64,000 bases of DNA from Halieaceae bacterium (GCA_902631395.1 CACOYM010000002.1:62001-126000); one strand, 5' to 3'. Numbered from the stretch's first letter, positions 30,770 to 39,771 are shown. Numbers and translations are program-made. The notes: a model not told the origin generated them from the letters alone.

Positions 30770-31564
30770 TTACGCCGCTGCAATCTTCTCGCGGGCTTTT
30801 GGTGAGACAAACGAAGCAAGCATGTCGCCCAGCACTCTGGGGTTACCTCCCTCCTGCATAAACAACACGCCCTCAATCACCAACTCGTTATTGGCTGACT
30901 CTAGCGCAGAGGCATTTTCAAGCTTTTGCGCGATAGGTAAACAGATCACGTTGGCCAGAATTGCACCGTACATTGTTGTCAGTAGCGCAACCGCCATCGC
31001 TGGCCCAATAGCTTTGGGGTCCGACATGTTACCCAGCATAATTACCAAACCGGCCAGGGTTCCGATCATCCCCATTGCCGGCGCAATTTCTCCCCATGCA
31101 CTAAAAATTTTTGCCCCCATTTCGTGACGCAGCTTCATCATGTCGTTGTCGCGATTGAGTGAGCTCTTTATTATTTCGCCATCGGTGCCATCAACCAGCA
31201 TGGAAACCGCCTTGGCTAAAAAGGGATTGGCAATATCCTGGCCCTCCAGCGCGATCATGCCGTCTTTGCGCGCGATGTTGGCAAGCTCAACGATTTGGGT
31301 AATGAGCTCAACCGGGTCATCAATCTTTCTAGAAAAAGCCTTACCCATCACACCCATTGCGCCTAAGAACTCTCCAAGGGAACACCGCGCCATCACCACG
31401 GCTATCGAACCTGCGACCACGATCAGCAGGGAGGCGGTGTCCACGAACGCAGGAGCGTTTTCAGATATAGCCATGAAAATAAGGCCAAACGCCGCTAGCA
31501 AACCTACAATCGTCGCAATATCCATGAACCGCTCCTCAACATTGAACAGGTGAAGTATCTCCAC
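30770..31564 (-). CDS. pomA: MotA/PomA-family stator protein
   Basis: MDIATIVGLLAAFGLIFMAIS...MMKLRHEMGAKIFSAWGEIAPAMGMIGTLAGLVIML. Likely start at internal Met near 31525. Confidence 0.88.
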   Translation of the reverse strand: MEILHLFNVEERFMDIATIVGLLAAFGLIFMAISENAPAFVDTASLLIVVAGSIAVVMARCSLGEFLGAMGVMGKAFSRKIDDPVELITQIVELANIARKDGMIALEGQDIANPFLAKAVSMLVDGTDGEIIKSSLNRDNDMMKLRHEMGAKIFSAWGEIAPAMGMIGTLAGLVIMLGNMSDPKAIGPAMAVALLTTMYGAILANVICLPIAQKLENASALESANNELVIEGVLFMQEGGNPRVLGDMLASFVSPKAREKIAAA

Positions 31565-31671
31565 CTAATATAGCAACACCATTTACATAGGTGATAGGTA
31601 ACAATTAGCGCATTGCCTCCCACGAGACCAAAGCGGTGCGAAAAGTTGCCTAGCGCCTATTTTCTTCCCAA

Positions 31672-31698
31672 ATATCGGCTTTTTAGACGAAAGCTTGA
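31672..31698 (-). promoter_or_regulatory. Sigma-28-like promoter upstream of stator genes
   Basis: Minus-strand TCAAGCTT-N11-GCCGATAT; -10 near perfect, -35 weaker. Confidence 0.5.
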
Positions 31699-31766
31699 TT
31701 TTGACGTCGGACTCTCTGCAAATAAATACTAGGGCCTCAAAAAGGCGTTGTGTTAGCGTCGATTTT

Positions 31767-31793
31767 TAAAGGTAAATGCGCCGAATCCGATAG
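31767..31793 (+). promoter_or_regulatory. Sigma-28-like promoter upstream of DUF1566-type lipoprotein
   Basis: TAAAGGTA-N11-TCCGATAG, almost identical in form to the flagellin promoter at 35045. Confidence 0.6.
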
Positions 31794-31961
31794 TATGTTG
31801 GGAGCGTCGAACCTTGTTATCGGGGTGGTTTGAGGCACAGAAAGTCGCCGGGTAAATCTGGTCGATACTCAATCATCACAGATTTATCGCGCTATATGAG
31901 GACGCTGCAATAGTGACGCAAACCACCAAACGCGTTGGATAAGGTCTGGTGAACTCAGGGG

Positions 31962-32513
31962 GTGCAGTTTATGGGAGCGATAGGAAAGCATAGTAACCGG
32001 GTACTTTTATCGAGCCTAATGCTCCTTACGGTACTCGCTGGTTGCAATGACCAACGCAATCAACCCGATTGCAGCGACGTTTATAAAAGCCGCATTGATG
32101 AAAATGACTTCGACGTACTTGATGGTGGCATCGCGCTTCATAGACCTACAGGCCTTACGGTTACGCAATGTGCCGTTGGTCAACGGATGAGCAACTTCCG
32201 CTGTCGGGGGAACTCATTAAAGCTGAGCTGGGATGACGCTATGGCCTACGCCAGTGAAGTGGCAGAAAAAACGGGTGAAGCATGGCGGTTGCCGGAGAAA
32301 GGTGAAATACCAAAAATCCTCGAAAATAAATGCATTAACCCTGCCGCTAACCCGTTCGTATTCCCGGGGCTAGAGGTGGCGAATTTTTGGACGGCATCGA
32401 AGGGGCTTCACCAAGATAAATTTCGCTGTTCAATTTATTCCTATCAAGGCAGGGTTTTTTGCAGACAGGCACGAGATATTGCTCAACCTTTTTTACTGGT
32501 GAAAGGTAACTAG
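31962..32513 (+). CDS. DUF1566/Lcl C-terminal-domain lipoprotein
   Basis: Lipobox VLAGC; LSWDDAMAYASEVAEKTGEAWRLPEKGEIPKILENKCINPAANPFVFPG...NFWTASK is the Lcl/DUF1566 pattern. Confidence 0.75.
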   Translation: MQFMGAIGKHSNRVLLSSLMLLTVLAGCNDQRNQPDCSDVYKSRIDENDFDVLDGGIALHRPTGLTVTQCAVGQRMSNFRCRGNSLKLSWDDAMAYASEVAEKTGEAWRLPEKGEIPKILENKCINPAANPFVFPGLEVANFWTASKGLHQDKFRCSIYSYQGRVFCRQARDIAQPFLLVKGN

Positions 32514-32520
32514 TCAGGGC

Positions 32521-32706
32521 CTAACGCACTGGCTTTAGGTGGTGCTTTGGCTCACAGCGTTTACAAGCGGCGCCATCGGCTCTCAACACTTCCAGACACG
32601 GTAGCTGGCGAGATTTAAACCCCATCACTGCGCAAGCGTATGGGAACGCCTTATGGTGAGTTATCTGAAAATGCCGGCATTTCCAGCAATTAGCCTGTCT
32701 ATTCAT
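32521..32706 (-). CDS. Small Cys-rich protein
   Basis: MNRQANCWKCRHFQITHHKAFPYACAVMGFKSRQLPCLEVLRADGAACKRCEPK; ORF extends to 32775 but start near 32706 preferred. Confidence 0.6.
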   Translation of the reverse strand: MNRQANCWKCRHFQITHHKAFPYACAVMGFKSRQLPCLEVLRADGAACKRCEPKHHLKPVR

Positions 32707-33034
32707 GGTCGGATCGCGACTCTTGAGCTGGCTCAGAGGTCTCACACTCGCTGTATTGCTCCGCCGCCTCATCAAACTTAGCCTTGGCTTCTGCTAGTGC
32801 CCTCTCTCGCTTGCGCGGCAAATAATATTCCTCGTGGGCACGATAAGCGACGATCAATATCAGTGCCGCCAAACAGCCCCAGGATAAAAGATCGATCAAT
32901 TCAACACGGGCAAACCACGGGGCCTCCGAACCCAGACCACCGCCCATTGTGCTAGCACCCACCAGTGCCAACAACGGTACTGCGAACAACAGATACGTGC
33001 GAATGATCTTACATACCGCGCACTCCTGCGCCAT
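32699..33034 (-). CDS. Hypothetical membrane protein
   Basis: Two TM segments then charged coiled tail; packed between neighbours. Confidence 0.55.
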   Translation of the reverse strand: MAQECAVCKIIRTYLLFAVPLLALVGASTMGGGLGSEAPWFARVELIDLLSWGCLAALILIVAYRAHEEYYLPRKRERALAEAKAKFDEAAEQYSECETSEPAQESRSDHE

Positions 33035-33037
33035 GCC

Positions 33038-34972
33038 TTACGCCCCCGAGATCTCCTGCGCACGACCGAGGTCGTTCATTGCTGCCTCGCACAGTGTAAT
33101 CAATTGTCTGGATGCCTGCGTAATCGAGTCATAGTAGTCCGCCGACACGCGAAGATTTTGCTCTAGATTCTGTACCGATTCCGTGGCTGCGTTCAGAGCC
33201 ATTGATTCCCGCGAGGTGTAGTATTTAAGAAGCGGGCATTCCTCGTCGAATATTCGCTTCAGACGTTGCTCCAAAAGATCGATTACCGTGCAGTCATTGC
33301 TGCGAGACTCGATTTTTTCAAGACACTCTTTTTGTATCTCGTCGCAAATCCTCGCAGCATGATCGAGCCGAACGACCATGCTGCTCAGTGCATCACTCAC
33401 AGCCTGGTAACGCGGCTTATAATCCCTAAAAGCTACGACAAGATTTTTTTTCGGCTTTTTAACCGACCGCTGCTCAACCAAAGGGTGTTGAGCAAACGGA
33501 ATATGCTCCCAACCCCGCAGGTAAGCACCGGATGCCGTAGAATTATGGAGCGGCATACGACCCTGATAGTAATTCGCTATGTTTTGGAACTCCCTTATAA
33601 AAGCGTAGTAATTTGGTAGAGTTGGGAGATCCTCCCCATTTATACCTTCACAAGTCAAATAGCCGTCCTGAGACAGGGCCTCCTCTTCTGTTGGCGAACC
33701 CCCTGTCACATATAGGCCGCCGCCAATACTTAGGTCCTGGCCCAACAGGGTGACGGAGCGCGCATTAAACTCGATCGCCATAACCGCAGATAGCGTGGAT
33801 ACAGAGGTACCACCGAATTTAGGTGACATGCCGCCGTGAAGCGTGGAAGAAAGCTCAGTCCCTAAAAAGCCAGGATCTGGATAGGGGAAGTGCGTGGCAA
33901 AGCCAGCCCCATAAAATGCGGGATGACAGCCCTCATTCAGAACCAATCCCACTTCAGCAATTTCCTGTCGATCTGGTATGGCGTAGCTATGATCACGAGG
34001 ATCTTGCCAGATCGCCAAATCTGGCTTGATGCCGGCGTCAAATAGTGCCGCCAAAGCCTTCACGCTAGCAAAGATCAAAAATTGGTCCTGTACTTCGGCC
34101 AACAATTCCAAATCCTTTTCTAAGGAAGGGCCCGGCGAGACAACCAACACGTCAGCACCATCAAACTCTGACTTTAACTCCATTATCGAGGGTAATTTAG
34201 CCAGAGTAGGCGCAGAGGCTAGCCATTGCTCTGCGGTTGTCTGGGGTAACCATTGTGTTGTAGACCCCGCAATAACAGCTGAGCCAATCGCGCGCGCTAC
34301 AGTGTGGAAATTTTGCTCATCCTCGGCATTAGCATGGGTTGCAATCAATGCCGCTCGTGGCACAGAGAATTGGTTAAGAAACAGTTCGAGGTGAGTATTT
34401 CCGGGATAGTGGCCTTCCAAAACAAACAGCGTGTCGCTATCAAGAAGAGCGGTCGCGCTGTCGCCTATCTCGGGGATATTTCGCGTCATCCATATAAATT
34501 TGGATTGCCCACGAGTCCGCAACACATCCCGAATGACCTCACCATCTGCGTCAGTGAGTAGCACAATATCTTGATTAAAATCCCATATGCCAGGCAATGC
34601 GTCGTCTACAAAAAGATTCATACCGGCACGAGATTGCCGCAATTCTTCGACAGAAAATGACGCTCGAGATTCGGTAATCCATTGGTGAATTGTCTGTAGG
34701 CGCTGATTTACCGACGAGGCGATTTCACTATACCGCATTAATTGATCAGGCCTTTCTGCCATAGTTTTTGCCTGTTCGCTATGGCTGATTTCTCCTGTAC
34801 CTCGGCTCTGAACCAGTAAGCTCCTTAAAAAACGGATCCGGTCGAGACATACCCGTGCCTCATCGATGGCGCCGGATTTAGCCATTTCGATAGCTTCGTT
34901 ACATTGGTCAAGCAGCGGTTCTAGAGTAGCCGAGAACATTCCGAAATCTCCAATAATGCCCCGCATTTTCAA
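33038..34972 (-). CDS. Maf-like motility accessory factor (DUF115 / MAF_flag10), putative flagellin glycosyltransferase
   Basis: GADVLVVSPGPSLEKDLELLAEVQDQFLIFASVKALAALFDAGIKPDLAIWQDP; next to flagellins. Confidence 0.82.
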   Translation of the reverse strand: MKMRGIIGDFGMFSATLEPLLDQCNEAIEMAKSGAIDEARVCLDRIRFLRSLLVQSRGTGEISHSEQAKTMAERPDQLMRYSEIASSVNQRLQTIHQWITESRASFSVEELRQSRAGMNLFVDDALPGIWDFNQDIVLLTDADGEVIRDVLRTRGQSKFIWMTRNIPEIGDSATALLDSDTLFVLEGHYPGNTHLELFLNQFSVPRAALIATHANAEDEQNFHTVARAIGSAVIAGSTTQWLPQTTAEQWLASAPTLAKLPSIMELKSEFDGADVLVVSPGPSLEKDLELLAEVQDQFLIFASVKALAALFDAGIKPDLAIWQDPRDHSYAIPDRQEIAEVGLVLNEGCHPAFYGAGFATHFPYPDPGFLGTELSSTLHGGMSPKFGGTSVSTLSAVMAIEFNARSVTLLGQDLSIGGGLYVTGGSPTEEEALSQDGYLTCEGINGEDLPTLPNYYAFIREFQNIANYYQGRMPLHNSTASGAYLRGWEHIPFAQHPLVEQRSVKKPKKNLVVAFRDYKPRYQAVSDALSSMVVRLDHAARICDEIQKECLEKIESRSNDCTVIDLLEQRLKRIFDEECPLLKYYTSRESMALNAATESVQNLEQNLRVSADYYDSITQASRQLITLCEAAMNDLGRAQEISGA

Positions 34973-35044
34973 AATGAAGCGGTGCCTTAATCAACACGCT
35001 GTTTCTGCTTGCAAAAATTGGGCCAAAATAAAGCGCTTGGAAAC

Positions 35045-35071
35045 TAAAGGATGCCCTTAATCCTCCGATAG
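35045..35071 (+). promoter_or_regulatory. Sigma-28-type promoter for flagellin 1
   Basis: TAAAGGAT-N11-TCCGATAG 73 bp before start codon. Confidence 0.7.
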
Positions 35072-35143
35072 AACTATTGAATGAGGTTGTCGCAGGCAAA
35101 AGTTAGGACATGCCGCGTCAAAGTGACTAATAAGTAGGAGGCC

Positions 35144-36010
35144 GTGATGGCAGTAGTTAATACCAACGTGAACGCTACGGTTGCGCAGAACGCATTGATT
35201 CGCAACGAGCGTCAAATGAACACCGCTATGGAGCGGCTGTCAACAGGCCAAAGAATCAATGGCGCAAAGGACGATGCGGCAGGTCTGGCGATTTCATCTC
35301 GCATGACTTCACAAATTCTGGGCCTGGAAGCGGGCATTAGAAATGCAAATGATGCTATCAGCATGATTAGCACCGCAGATGGAGCGTTGGTTGAAGTTAC
35401 CAACATGCTGCAGCGGATGCGCGAACTTGCGGTACAGGCCTCCAATGGGACTACTACAGAAGATGACCGCACTTTCCTTAACTCCGAGTACCAGAACCTG
35501 ATTACTGAGATCGACCGCATTGCACAAAACACACAGTGGAACGGTGGAGCGATCCTTAACCATACGACTACGGCTAGCAGCACATATAAGTATCAAGTCG
35601 GAGCGAACGGTGGCCAAACAATTGCTGTGGACTTTGGAGACTTCAATAACACTGGGGCCTCAGGCGTTATGCAGAACGTGAACTCGGCAAATGGCAGTAT
35701 TGCGGCTGGCACTACTGCGTCCGCTATTACAACTGGATCAGCGGCCATCACATCGATCGACTCTGCTATTACCGCAGTAAATACGCAGCGATCGACTTTC
35801 GGTGCCGCTATTAACCAACTTACTTACGCAGTTGACAATCTAGCTAGTGTTAAAGTTAATGCGGAAGCTTCTCGCAGCCGGATTCTTGATACGGATTACG
35901 CGCTGGAGACCTCTGAGCTTGCCAGAACACAGATCATCCAGCAGGCGGGTACCGCGATGCTGGCGCAGGCCAACCAACTGCCTCAAACGGTGCTTTCGCT
36001 GCTGCAGTGA
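35144..36010 (+). CDS. fliC: Flagellin 1
   Basis: MAVVNTNVNATVAQNALIRNERQMNTAMERLSTGQRINGAKDDAAGLAISSRM...SRSRILDTDYALETSELARTQIIQQAGTAMLAQANQLPQTVLSLLQ. Confidence 0.95.
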   Translation: MMAVVNTNVNATVAQNALIRNERQMNTAMERLSTGQRINGAKDDAAGLAISSRMTSQILGLEAGIRNANDAISMISTADGALVEVTNMLQRMRELAVQASNGTTTEDDRTFLNSEYQNLITEIDRIAQNTQWNGGAILNHTTTASSTYKYQVGANGGQTIAVDFGDFNNTGASGVMQNVNSANGSIAAGTTASAITTGSAAITSIDSAITAVNTQRSTFGAAINQLTYAVDNLASVKVNAEASRSRILDTDYALETSELARTQIIQQAGTAMLAQANQLPQTVLSLLQ

Positions 36011-36032
36011 GAGTGAGGTCATTGAAAAACGC

Positions 36033-36060
36033 AAAAGCGCCCAATCGGGCGCTTTTTTTT
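36033..36060 (+). terminator. Rho-independent terminator after flagellin 1
   Basis: AAAAGCGCCC-AATC-GGGCGCTTTTTTTT. Confidence 0.85.
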
Positions 36061-36262
36061 CTCTTAAAAACAGAGACTCTGCGATCAACGGGCTGAAAAT
36101 AGAAATTTGACCAGCTAAATCCCCTCACACTCCCTTAATTTGGCGACATGAAGCCTATAGCTCTCGGGGCGGCAACACCTTGCCGGTAACCATATTCGTT
36201 AAATGCGCGTATACCCGCCACTAATATAAAAAAATAAAAAGAAAAAATTATTTTTATATATA

Positions 36263-36275
36263 TATCAGTGCTTTA
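36263..36275 (+). promoter_or_regulatory. Putative IHF site
   Basis: TATCAGTGCTTTA matches WATCARNNNNTTR exactly, next to A/T tract. Confidence 0.5.
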
Positions 36276-36292
36276 TGAATTTTTAATAAAAA

Positions 36293-36309
36293 TTGGCACG
36301 CTTTCTGCT
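36293..36309 (+). promoter_or_regulatory. Sigma-54-type promoter for flagellin 2
   Basis: TTGGCACGCTTTCTGCT; GG-N10-GC spacing, 48 bp before ATG 36357. Confidence 0.75.
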
Positions 36310-36356
36310 CCTCCAATACCGCTAACACCCAACTATGCCGTTGGAGGAGATTAAAC

Positions 36357-37211
36357 ATGGCAGTTGTGAATACGAACATTAGCGCTTCATTAGCGCAGGC
36401 ATCACTTGCCAAGAACGAGCGAGCGCTAAGTAAGGCGATGGAACAACTCTCCACTGGTAAAAAGATAAATTCAGCTGGGGATGATGCCGCAGGTCTAGCA
36501 ATCAGTTCTCGCATGACGTCGCAAATCGTGGGTTTAGAGCAATCCGTGCAAAACGCTCACGATGCGATCAGCATGATTCAAACTGCCGAGAGCGCGTTGG
36601 ATGAGATGACCAATATGTTGGTGCGAATGCGCGAACTAGCGCTTCAGGCATCCAACGGCACCACGTCCCTTGCTGATAGGGACTTCCTGCATCAGGAGTA
36701 TGAGCGGTTGGTCGCCGAAATCGACCGGATTGCTAACAACACTGAGTGGAATGCGCGCCCTGTGCTAAACGGAAACGCAGGTGGTACTGGAGTCACCGAC
36801 GTTTCCTATCAGGTAGGTGGAAACGCCGGGCAGACCATTTCTGTAACCTTCGGGACTATGGTAGGTGGCGGCAGCGGGTCACCTCTGTCGGGTACAGTCA
36901 TTTCAGGCGCCACAACAGCCGCTGCCCAAACCGTCGCATCTGCTGCGATGACAGGGATTGACCAAGCGATTGAAAATGTTAGTAACCAGCGCGCCTCCTT
37001 TGGAGCTGCGGTTAATCAACTCACACATGCGATCGATAATTTAACTCAGGTCTCTATTAACGCTGCGTCGACGCGGAGTCGCATCATGGACACTGATTAC
37101 GCGCATGCTACCTCGGAGCTCGCAAAGACACAGATCATCCAACAAGCAGGTACCGCGATGCTCGCGCAAGCAAATCAGTTGCCCGCTAACGTATTGGATT
37201 TATTGAAGTAG
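36357..37211 (+). CDS. fliC: Flagellin 2 (divergent paralogue)
   Basis: Conserved flagellin N- and C-termini but most divergent of the five copies. Confidence 0.95.
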   Translation: MAVVNTNISASLAQASLAKNERALSKAMEQLSTGKKINSAGDDAAGLAISSRMTSQIVGLEQSVQNAHDAISMIQTAESALDEMTNMLVRMRELALQASNGTTSLADRDFLHQEYERLVAEIDRIANNTEWNARPVLNGNAGGTGVTDVSYQVGGNAGQTISVTFGTMVGGGSGSPLSGTVISGATTAAAQTVASAAMTGIDQAIENVSNQRASFGAAVNQLTHAIDNLTQVSINAASTRSRIMDTDYAHATSELAKTQIIQQAGTAMLAQANQLPANVLDLLK

Positions 37212-37313
37212 TAAGCGATGAGAATCTGCGTGAATGGTTACAAAGTTTTCCGTAACGCAAAGCTCTTCGAAAATTAATCAACAAGGCAAACACAGCAATA
37301 TAGGGAGGCCGTC

Positions 37314-38186
37314 ATGGCAGTTGTTAACACTAACGTAGGCGCTACGATCGCACAAAATGCGTTGGCAAAAAATGAGCGCGCAATGAATACCGCCATGGAA
37401 CGTCTGTCTACAGGCGCCCGGATTAATGGCGCCAAAGATGATGCAGCTGGTCTGGCAATTTCATCACGAATGACTTCGCAGATACGAGGCCTTGACATGG
37501 GGATTCGTAATGCCAACGACGCGATCAGCATGCTCCAGACCGCTGACGGCGCGCTGATAGAAGTCACTAACATGCTTCAGCGAATGAGGGAGCTAGCAGT
37601 ACAGTCATCAAATGGAACTACCACAGAAGATGATCGTACTTACCTCAATTCCGAGTACGCGAACCTCATATCAGAGATGGAGCGCATCGCCAACAACACA
37701 CAGTGGAACGGGCGATCAATCCTGCAGGGCGATGCTAACGCAGCTGGTGACTCTAACGTGAAGTTCCAGGTTGGGGCCAACGGTGGGCAAACAGTGGCTG
37801 TGGATTTTGGGGATATCTCTCAATCTGGAGGAGCAACATTCCAAAATTTCAGTGCTGCTGCAGCTACCGCGTCAATCGCAGCGGGCACAACGGCCTCAGC
37901 TATTACTACAGGCTCAGCAGCGATCACTGCTGTGGACAGCGCAATTACTGCCGTCAACACGCAGAGAGCGACTTTTGGTGCTGCAATAAACCAGCTGACA
38001 TACGCTATCGACAATTTGGCGAGCGTTAAAGTCAACGCCGAAGCATCAAGGAGCAGAGTGCTTGATGCGGACTACGCAAAAGAAACTTCTGAATTAGCTA
38101 GGACACAGATTATTCAGCAGGCTGGCACAGCGATGCTTGCGCAGGCTAACCAACTCCCTCAAACAGTTCTGTCGCTCTTACAATAA
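37314..38186 (+). CDS. fliC: Flagellin 3
   Basis: Conserved flagellin N- and C-termini; ends QLPQTVLSLLQ. Confidence 0.95.
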   Translation: MAVVNTNVGATIAQNALAKNERAMNTAMERLSTGARINGAKDDAAGLAISSRMTSQIRGLDMGIRNANDAISMLQTADGALIEVTNMLQRMRELAVQSSNGTTTEDDRTYLNSEYANLISEMERIANNTQWNGRSILQGDANAAGDSNVKFQVGANGGQTVAVDFGDISQSGGATFQNFSAAAATASIAAGTTASAITTGSAAITAVDSAITAVNTQRATFGAAINQLTYAIDNLASVKVNAEASRSRVLDADYAKETSELARTQIIQQAGTAMLAQANQLPQTVLSLLQ

Positions 38187-38198
38187 TCAGACTGAAAA

Positions 38199-38226
38199 GA
38201 AAAAACGCCCTTACGGGCGTTTTTTT
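38199..38226. terminator. Bidirectional terminator between flagellin 3 and flaG
   Basis: AAAAAACGCCC-TTAC-GGGCGTTTTTT. Confidence 0.82.
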
Positions 38227-38249
38227 ATAGCTTCGATCATTGGCCGTTC

Positions 38250-38672
38250 TCACAGCGTTTCATCAAAGAGTATTCCTTTCAACTCCTCGAGGTTCCGCGC
38301 AAACTTCAACAAAGCCTCGTCAGGAATTTCTCTCACGATTTCGCCTGAAACTTCGTCTTTTATCGTTACGAGGAACCGATTGAGCTGCTCATCTCTGCGG
38401 ATCTGTGCACTGGTGTTTTTCCTACTCAAAGCTTCATTGAGAATTTCTACTGCATCATCTATGGACTCACTAACCGATGCCAAAGTGCTTAGACTTTTGA
38501 TCTTACCCTCAGCTGCATCGGCCGCGACTTGAGCCACGGATACGTCTGGTCTCACTGGCTCCGCGACATCAGACCGCGCCCGTGTGTCAGTTTTGGGCTG
38601 TTGAGAACGGCCACCCCCTGTGGACACCATATCCCGAGGCGCTGCCGCTGTGCTTGAAGCAATGTTATCCAT
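38250..38672 (-). CDS. flaG: FlaG family protein
   Basis: C-terminal RFLVTIKDEVSGEIVREIPDEALLKFARNLEELKGILFDETL. Confidence 0.82.
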   Translation of the reverse strand: MDNIASSTAAAPRDMVSTGGGRSQQPKTDTRARSDVAEPVRPDVSVAQVAADAAEGKIKSLSTLASVSESIDDAVEILNEALSRKNTSAQIRRDEQLNRFLVTIKDEVSGEIVREIPDEALLKFARNLEELKGILFDETL

Positions 38673-38742
38673 GTCTCAATCTCTCAAAAAAGGCGCCATA
38701 AAAGCGGGCTCACTTTTATGAAATCGGCGCCCACACCGCTCC

Positions 38743-39600
38743 TTACTTTAGCAACGCCAGTACCGTGGCCGTCACTTGATTTGCCTGTGCAAGCATCGCG
38801 AGCCCGGCCTGATGAATTATCTGCGTTCTCGCCAGCTCAGAGGTCTCCTGAGCATAGTCAGTATCTTCTATCCTGGACCGTGCCGCCTCGGAATTGACTT
38901 TAACACTAGCCAGATTGTCAATGGCGTGGGTTAGCTGATTTATTGCAGCACCGAACGTGGCTCGATTCTCATTCAGCTCAGTAATTGCGGCGTCAATTTT
39001 AGTAACTGCTGCGCTACCAGTCGTGATGGCGGACGCAGTTGTACCAGCGGCGATCGAAACCGCTGCGCCAGTGGATGAGAAACTGCCGAAAGCCGATCCA
39101 TTAGTTTGATCGACCGCTGCAAAACTGACTGCTATCGTTTGCCCACCGTTTGCACCCACCTGATATTTGATAGAGTTGCTGGCAACATTAAGAATGTCGG
39201 AGCCATTCCATTGGGTATTTTGCGCAATACGCTCTATTTCAGCATGCAGATTCTGATATTCCGTATTGAGGTAAGTGCGGTCATCTTCTGTGGTAGTACC
39301 GTTGGCAGACTGGAGCGCCAGTTCCCGCATTCGTTGCAGCATATTGCCGATTTCTACCATCGCGCCGTCAGCGACGCTTATCATACTTATCGCATCGCCG
39401 GCATTCTTCATACCCGCCTCTAACCCTCGAATTTGCGAGGTCATTCTGGCAGAGATAGCGAGCCCCGCTGCATCGTCTTCAGCGCCGTTTATTCTCTTGC
39501 CTGTAGACAGCCGTTCCATAGCGGTATTCATAGAACGCTCGTTTTTGTTCAAAGCGTTCTCAGCAATAGTCGCAGAAATGTTTGTGTTAACTGAAGCCAT
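38743..39600 (-). CDS. fliC: Flagellin 4
   Basis: MASVNTNISATIAENALNKNERSMNTAMERLSTGKRINGAEDDAAGLAISARM; ORF extends to 39615. Confidence 0.95.
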   Translation of the reverse strand: MASVNTNISATIAENALNKNERSMNTAMERLSTGKRINGAEDDAAGLAISARMTSQIRGLEAGMKNAGDAISMISVADGAMVEIGNMLQRMRELALQSANGTTTEDDRTYLNTEYQNLHAEIERIAQNTQWNGSDILNVASNSIKYQVGANGGQTIAVSFAAVDQTNGSAFGSFSSTGAAVSIAAGTTASAITTGSAAVTKIDAAITELNENRATFGAAINQLTHAIDNLASVKVNSEAARSRIEDTDYAQETSELARTQIIHQAGLAMLAQANQVTATVLALLK

Positions 39601-39657
39601 ATCTTTATCTCCCAATGAAGCCCAGCAGCTGGAAATCGTTTAATTCTTCATCTTTAA

Positions 39658-39684
39658 TTATCGGTAGAATGCAGAGAATCTTTA
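39658..39684 (-). promoter_or_regulatory. Sigma-28-type promoter for flagellin 4
   Basis: Minus strand TAAAGATT-N11-ACCGATAA. Confidence 0.8.
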
Positions 39685-39741
39685 ATACCGCGAACAAATT
39701 TTTGCGATCTTTTAGGCGCTGCGTTTAAAACACCTCTCCAT

Positions 39742-39771
39742 AAAAAAAGCACCCAATTGGGTGCTTTAAAA
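39742..39771 (-). terminator. Rho-independent terminator after flagellin 5
   Basis: AAAGCACCC-AATT-GGGTGCTTTTTTT on minus strand. Confidence 0.82.

Noticed and set aside
31140-31553. 137-aa plus-strand ORF opposite pomA
   Set aside because: Shadow ORF; pomA is strongly supported by family motifs.
31820-31850. TTATCGGG (reverse-strand CCCGATAA) resembling a sigma-28 -10
   Set aside because: The corresponding -35 (TTTCTGTG) does not match.
37212-37313. Separate promoter for flagellin 3
   Set aside because: No convincing sigma-28 or sigma-54 site; no terminator after flagellin 2, so read-through is equally likely.
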